Made by a program: the position numbers and the translations under genes. 48,050 nt of DNA, taken from positions 1-48,050 of the forward strand of contig JBBDNB010000060.1 of NCBI GenBank assembly GCA_040877935.1, written 5' to 3'. The notes beneath the pieces were generated by a model. The model was not told the origin of the DNA and ran no database searches. It was given only the letters and a program-made list of their open reading frames with translations. Positions 44,498-48,050 of this stretch are shown here, one piece after another. Origin of the DNA: Chitinophagales bacterium (GTDB lineage Bacteria; Bacteroidota; Bacteroidia; Chitinophagales; CAIOSU01). Position 1 is the stretch's first letter. Each line of letters opens with the position of its first letter.

Positions 44498-44920
44498 TTA
44501 AGCCACCCATTTTATTTTTTGAGCTTTCAGGGCTTCTTTCAGCACATTGGGATTCAGGGGTTTCTTCAAAATATCAAATACATGTTCATTATCTCTGGCA
44601 CGATTTAGGTCAACGGGATCTATAGTGGAAGAAAGCATGATAATCTTGATGTCTTTTTTAATGTTCTGTTTAATTTTTTTGTAGTGTTCCAAAAATTGAA
44701 AGCCATTGATCTCAGGCATTTTAACATCCAGAAGAATTAGCAGCGGCAGTTTATCAGGATATTTTGCATTTTCTTCAATGTATTGCAGGGCTTCTTTTGC
44801 CGATAGAAAATCAAGGGTATTGGCTGAAATACCTGCTACATTCAGAAATTTTCTGTTGAGGAACAAATCAATTTTGCTGTCGTCAACCAGCATAACGAGT
44901 TGGTTTGTAGTAGTGCTCAT
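44498..44920 (-). CDS. Single-domain response regulator (CheY-like)
   Basis: A 140-residue receiver domain with no output domain. The acidic pocket (VDDSK), the phosphoacceptor Asp in LLDVKMPEING, the conserved Thr/Ser in LSST and the Lys in KKPLNPN are present. It is the last gene of a three-gene signalling operon and overlaps the hybrid kinase gene by 4 bases (ATGA). It is probably phosphorylated by one of the two upstream kinases and acts on a protein partner. Confidence 0.92.
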   Translation of the reverse strand: MSTTTNQLVMLVDDSKIDLFLNRKFLNVAGISANTLDFLSAKEALQYIEENAKYPDKLPLLILLDVKMPEINGFQFLEHYKKIKQNIKKDIKIIMLSSTIDPVDLNRARDNEHVFDILKKPLNPNVLKEALKAQKIKWVA

Positions 44921-46002
44921 TTTTGTCCGGGTATTTTTATGATAAAAGTAGTGCCCTTTCCGGCAGTGCTGTCCACTTCGATAGAACCGGAAAGTTTCTT
45001 GAGGGTATCTTTTACTATATAAAGCCCAATACCGGAACCGGAATTTGCCGATGCCGTAGTATAAAACATATTGTATATATTACGTATGTCCACAGGTTTA
45101 ATGCCGATGCCGTTGTCTTCTACTTTAATTGTAGCCATATTGTGCTCAACTGATACACGGATATCAATGCGCTTATTGCTTTCTTCCGGTCGTTGGTAGC
45201 GAATGGCATTTGAAAGTAGATTGTTGACAATGAGTTTCAAGCGAGACTCATCACATTTAAATATTTCATTTTGCTTTATTTCCATGCTAATATCTATTGC
45301 AGTGGCATTTTCATAATGTTCGAGACTTTGAATTGCATTGCTTATAAGTTCTTCAAAATCGATTTCTGTACTTTGTACTTCAAGTTTCTCACTTCTATAG
45401 TAGGCAATTATGTTTTGAATAAAAATATCCAGTTTATCTATACTGGTTTCGATTTTGTCTAAATAGTCTTCAAAATCGGGGTTTTTGTTTTCCATTTTGG
45501 CCAGCCGCACAATTCCGAGTACCGATGCCAATGGTGCACGCAAATCGTGAGAGGCACTGTAAACAAATTTTTCCAGTTCGTTGTACGCTTTTTCAAGCTC
45601 AATGTTGCGTTGGCGCAGGTCATTTTTGGCCTTGTAAAATTCCAGGGCATTGTCAATGGTCAATTTTAAATCCTGTTCTTCCCAGGGTTTTGTAATGTAG
45701 CGGTAAACATTCCCTTCATTGATGGCTTTAATTACAGATTCAATATCGGAATAGCCGGTGAGCAGCATTCGCACCGGTTGAGGATAATCGTCTTTGATGG
45801 CTTCGAAAAACTCCACCCCCGACATCCCCGGCATACGTTGGTCGCTGATGATCACTTCAAAGTCTTCCTCTTTTAGCAGTTCCATAGCATCCTCTGCAGA
45901 TTCCGCAGTGAAGATTTTGTAATCCCGCCTAAAGGATGCTTTAAAGCCTGTTAAGTTGTTGGGCTCATCATCAACATATAAAATGTTGGGTTTTGTGCTC
46001 AT
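44917..46002 (-). CDS. Receiver domain-histidine kinase hybrid
   Basis: A 361-residue soluble protein. The N-terminal receiver (~1-120) has VDDEPN, the phosphoacceptor in ISDQRMPGMSG and the Lys in ITKPWEE. A coiled coil leads to a HisKA domain with the phosphorylated His in SASHDLRAPLASVLG and an HATPase domain (NLLSNAIRYQRP; DNGIGI; SGSGIGLYIVKDTL). With the receiver first, it is probably controlled by an upstream kinase and then phosphorylates the response regulator encoded after it. 28 bases follow the 7TMR-DISM kinase gene. Confidence 0.93.
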   Translation of the reverse strand: MSTKPNILYVDDEPNNLTGFKASFRRDYKIFTAESAEDAMELLKEEDFEVIISDQRMPGMSGVEFFEAIKDDYPQPVRMLLTGYSDIESVIKAINEGNVYRYITKPWEEQDLKLTIDNALEFYKAKNDLRQRNIELEKAYNELEKFVYSASHDLRAPLASVLGIVRLAKMENKNPDFEDYLDKIETSIDKLDIFIQNIIAYYRSEKLEVQSTEIDFEELISNAIQSLEHYENATAIDISMEIKQNEIFKCDESRLKLIVNNLLSNAIRYQRPEESNKRIDIRVSVEHNMATIKVEDNGIGIKPVDIRNIYNMFYTTASANSGSGIGLYIVKDTLKKLSGSIEVDSTAGKGTTFIIKIPGQK

Positions 46003-46030
46003 AATTATTATCTGTTGCCTTATTCTATTA

Positions 46031-47977
46031 TTATTCTGTTTTTTTTCTCATAGAACTTTGCTTATTAAGCAAATTGCTTCTTCTTTCTTGTTTGTATGTT
46101 TCCAAGTCTTGTTTTTGTGTGTCTTGATTCTTATACCTTTGAATTTTAGGGAGGCGGATGGTAAATTCAGTGCCTTTTCCCAATTCAGTTTTCAGCTCCA
46201 AATGTGCATGGTGTTTCTCAACAATGGTATGTACAATAGACAGTCCCAAACCGGTGCCTTCACCTACATCCTTAGTAGTGAAAAAGGGCTCAAATATACG
46301 ATTGCGCGTAGTTTCATCCATACCGGTACCGTTGTCTTTAATTTTAATAATTACATCCTCTGCTGCATCTTCAGTCACTAATGTAATCAATCCTTTTTCA
46401 TTTTCTGCATATTCTTTCTCACCAATGGCATGTACAGCATTGTTTAATATATTCATAAATAACTGATTTATTTTACCCGGATAGCATTCTATAAGCGGTA
46501 AATCAGCAAAATGCTGTTGAATTTCTACTTTCTCTTTTAGGGCACTATTGAGCAATAAAAGTGTGGACTCCAGGCAATTATTGATATCCGCTTTCTTTAA
46601 ATCAGTTTCATCCAGGCGGGAAAAAGTGCGCAGGCTTTTTACTATTTCTACGGTTCTATTTGCACCTTCATTAATTCCTTTTAAGAGTTGATCTATTTCA
46701 TCCAACGTGAATTGCAAATCGAGCTCTTCTTTTAAAGCTTCTACTTCTGCCAGTTTTTCAGACAGGTTTTCTTCATCTTTAATTTCGGCATATTTTTCCA
46801 GTATCTGTAAAATATCATTGATGTCTCTTTTTAAAGGGTTGATATTGGAAACTACAAAATTGATGGGGTTGTTGATTTCATGCGCAATACCTGCTGTAAG
46901 CTGTCCCAGCGATGCCATTTTTTCAGCATCTACCAGTTGTGACTGTGCCTGCTTAAGGTCGGTTATGGCCTTGCTCAGGTATTCATTGGATTGTTGCAGG
47001 GCCTCTGTTCGCTCTTTTACTTTTGATTCGAGGATTACATTTTGTTGTTCAACTATATTCTTGTTTTCTTGAAGCACATTTAATTCGTTTTGCTGCGCAT
47101 CTTCTTTTTCTTTTTTAAGAATATTAATACGGTCTGCGAGGGCGAAAGATAGAAGAACTAAGCCTATAGTAGTACCTATTTCCAGACAATATACAGTTAT
47201 AAGATTATAGGGGAGTATACCGAAATCCTTTAGTATAAAAACTACAACACTCAATAAAAATATTGTCCATGCTACAAAAAAGAATTTTGCAGAACGGTAA
47301 CCTTTTCGCATAATAGGGATAGAAGTAATTATTATTAAAATAGATATCATTAAAGCGGTTGATTGTAAAAGTTTATAGCTAACCTGAGGGAACCCTATAA
47401 AATATATTATAGTAGAAACTATGTACATGACTATAAATAAATTATATAGTCGATCTAGCTTTTTCACGTATAATTTTGTTCTTAGAAAGTTTCTTATGAA
47501 AAAAATTGTAGCAAAACCTATGATTGCAGGTGAAAGAGCAACACTTAATTCAGCTAGTTGTGGGGATGTTGGCCATAACAATTTATATGTATAACCGTGA
47601 TGACTAACGTGTGTTAGTCCTGCTGCCAATATGTAACCAACGTAGTATATGTAGCTTCCGTCTTTAATTGCTAAATAAAGAGAGAAGTTGAACAAGACCA
47701 TTATTAATATTATGCCTATGTACATACTGGAAAAAACATCTCTATTTGAAATGCTATTATATATTTGTTCTACACTCCCAATTTTTAAAGGCAACATAAT
47801 TTGTTGACCATTACTGATTTTTAGAAATAATGTTCTGGTTTCATTTTTAGGAATATTAATAGAATAAATAAAATTGGGATGTTGATATTTTCTCTCAGAT
47901 ATCGACACATTTTCTCCCATTTTTTGAAGTTCAATATCTCCATTAGGAGAAAGTATATAAAGATCTGCCATGTCCAC
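46031..47977 (-). CDS. 7TMR-DISM sensor histidine kinase, 5' end near window edge
   Basis: A membrane histidine kinase of at least 648 residues. The N-terminus (DMADLYILSPNGDIELQKMG; TRTLFLKISNGQQIMLPLKI) is the end of a 7TMR-DISM extracellular sensing domain; seven hydrophobic segments follow (~75-270); then a coiled coil, HisKA with the phosphoacceptor in GIAHEINNPINFV, and an HATPase (FEPFFTTKDVGEGTGLGLSI). It heads the signalling operon. The coding start is doubtful: GTG at 47977 is inside the sensing domain, and the frame continues upstream as FALLEYAYPIV before a TGA at 48008-48010. The gene is probably longer and either frameshifted there or cut by the window end. Confidence 0.85.
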   Translation of the reverse strand: MDMADLYILSPNGDIELQKMGENVSISERKYQHPNFIYSINIPKNETRTLFLKISNGQQIMLPLKIGSVEQIYNSISNRDVFSSMYIGIILIMVLFNFSLYLAIKDGSYIYYVGYILAAGLTHVSHHGYTYKLLWPTSPQLAELSVALSPAIIGFATIFFIRNFLRTKLYVKKLDRLYNLFIVMYIVSTIIYFIGFPQVSYKLLQSTALMISILIIITSIPIMRKGYRSAKFFFVAWTIFLLSVVVFILKDFGILPYNLITVYCLEIGTTIGLVLLSFALADRINILKKEKEDAQQNELNVLQENKNIVEQQNVILESKVKERTEALQQSNEYLSKAITDLKQAQSQLVDAEKMASLGQLTAGIAHEINNPINFVVSNINPLKRDINDILQILEKYAEIKDEENLSEKLAEVEALKEELDLQFTLDEIDQLLKGINEGANRTVEIVKSLRTFSRLDETDLKKADINNCLESTLLLLNSALKEKVEIQQHFADLPLIECYPGKINQLFMNILNNAVHAIGEKEYAENEKGLITLVTEDAAEDVIIKIKDNGTGMDETTRNRIFEPFFTTKDVGEGTGLGLSIVHTIVEKHHAHLELKTELGKGTEFTIRLPKIQRYKNQDTQKQDLETYKQERRSNLLNKQSSMRKKTE

Positions 47978-48050
47978 TATCGGGTAGGCATATTCTAATA
48001 ATGCGAATCAAGGGTTAAAAAATGAGAGAAACAAAAGCTGCTGCTAATTT

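Overview
The window reads as a chromosomal segment of a member of the Bacteroidota. The evidence is a MurF-alanine racemase fusion, two secreted proteins with C-terminal type IX secretion (Por) sorting domains, a TonB-dependent receptor with a CarboxypepD_reg-like N-terminus, a 7TMR-DISM histidine kinase, several promoter elements of the TAnnTTTG type, and AT-rich DNA with frequent GTG and TTG starts. Genus cannot be fixed from this sequence. I see no rRNA, tRNA, CRISPR array, intact insertion sequence or prophage. The window is mostly housekeeping and envelope genes, with an accessory patch at about 12.8-17.6 kb.

Layout. 1-6 kb: a Rieske ferredoxin coupled to murF-alr; then a truncated haemoglobin preceded by an unusual DUF4242/cyclase-like/AraC regulator on the same strand; a PA0069-type radical SAM protein. 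6-13 kb: an orphan antitoxin-like gene, a CrtISO-type FAD oxidoreductase, a second orphan antitoxin-like gene and the sbcD-sbcC nuclease operon. 12.8-17.6 kb: three inverted repeats, a higBA toxin-antitoxin locus whose toxin is frameshifted, glyQS, a PH-domain membrane protein, an orphan nucleotidyltransferase, an antitoxin with only the first codons of its toxin left, and a two-gene unit of a small basic protein plus a HEPN-like protein. 17.6-22 kb: rlmD, then a partner-switching cassette (SpoIIE phosphatase, STAS antagonist, RsbW-like kinase).

22-32 kb: a TonB-dependent receptor, a secreted alpha/beta-hydrolase-fold protein that seems to lack its catalytic serine, then three overlapping periplasmic foldase genes of the PpiC/SurA type followed by a MoxR ATPase. 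This block serves outer-membrane and secreted protein biogenesis. 32-40 kb: a PurF-family amidotransferase, a tiny secreted FPD-repeat protein, cca with an unknown coupled gene, dapD with an operator-like palindrome, a MORN/YwqK lipoprotein and an ABC-F ATPase. 40-48 kb: an FG-GAP type IX cargo protein, an NhaC-family antiporter with an extra exported N-terminal domain, and a three-gene signalling operon (7TMR-DISM kinase, REC-histidine kinase hybrid, single-domain response regulator) that runs to the window edge.

The strongest candidates for new biology are: (1) the nickel-binding-like/cyclase-like/AraC fusion next to a globin, with two 14-bp direct repeats exactly 21 bp apart in the globin promoter; (2) the small-basic-protein/HEPN pair that appears to sit on a broken toxin gene; (3) a cluster of perfect or near-perfect palindromes directly upstream of the palindrome nuclease genes sbcDC, one able to form two exclusive hairpins; and (4) the HigB toxin interrupted at an A6 run. 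All functional statements come from reading motifs by eye; no database search was possible.
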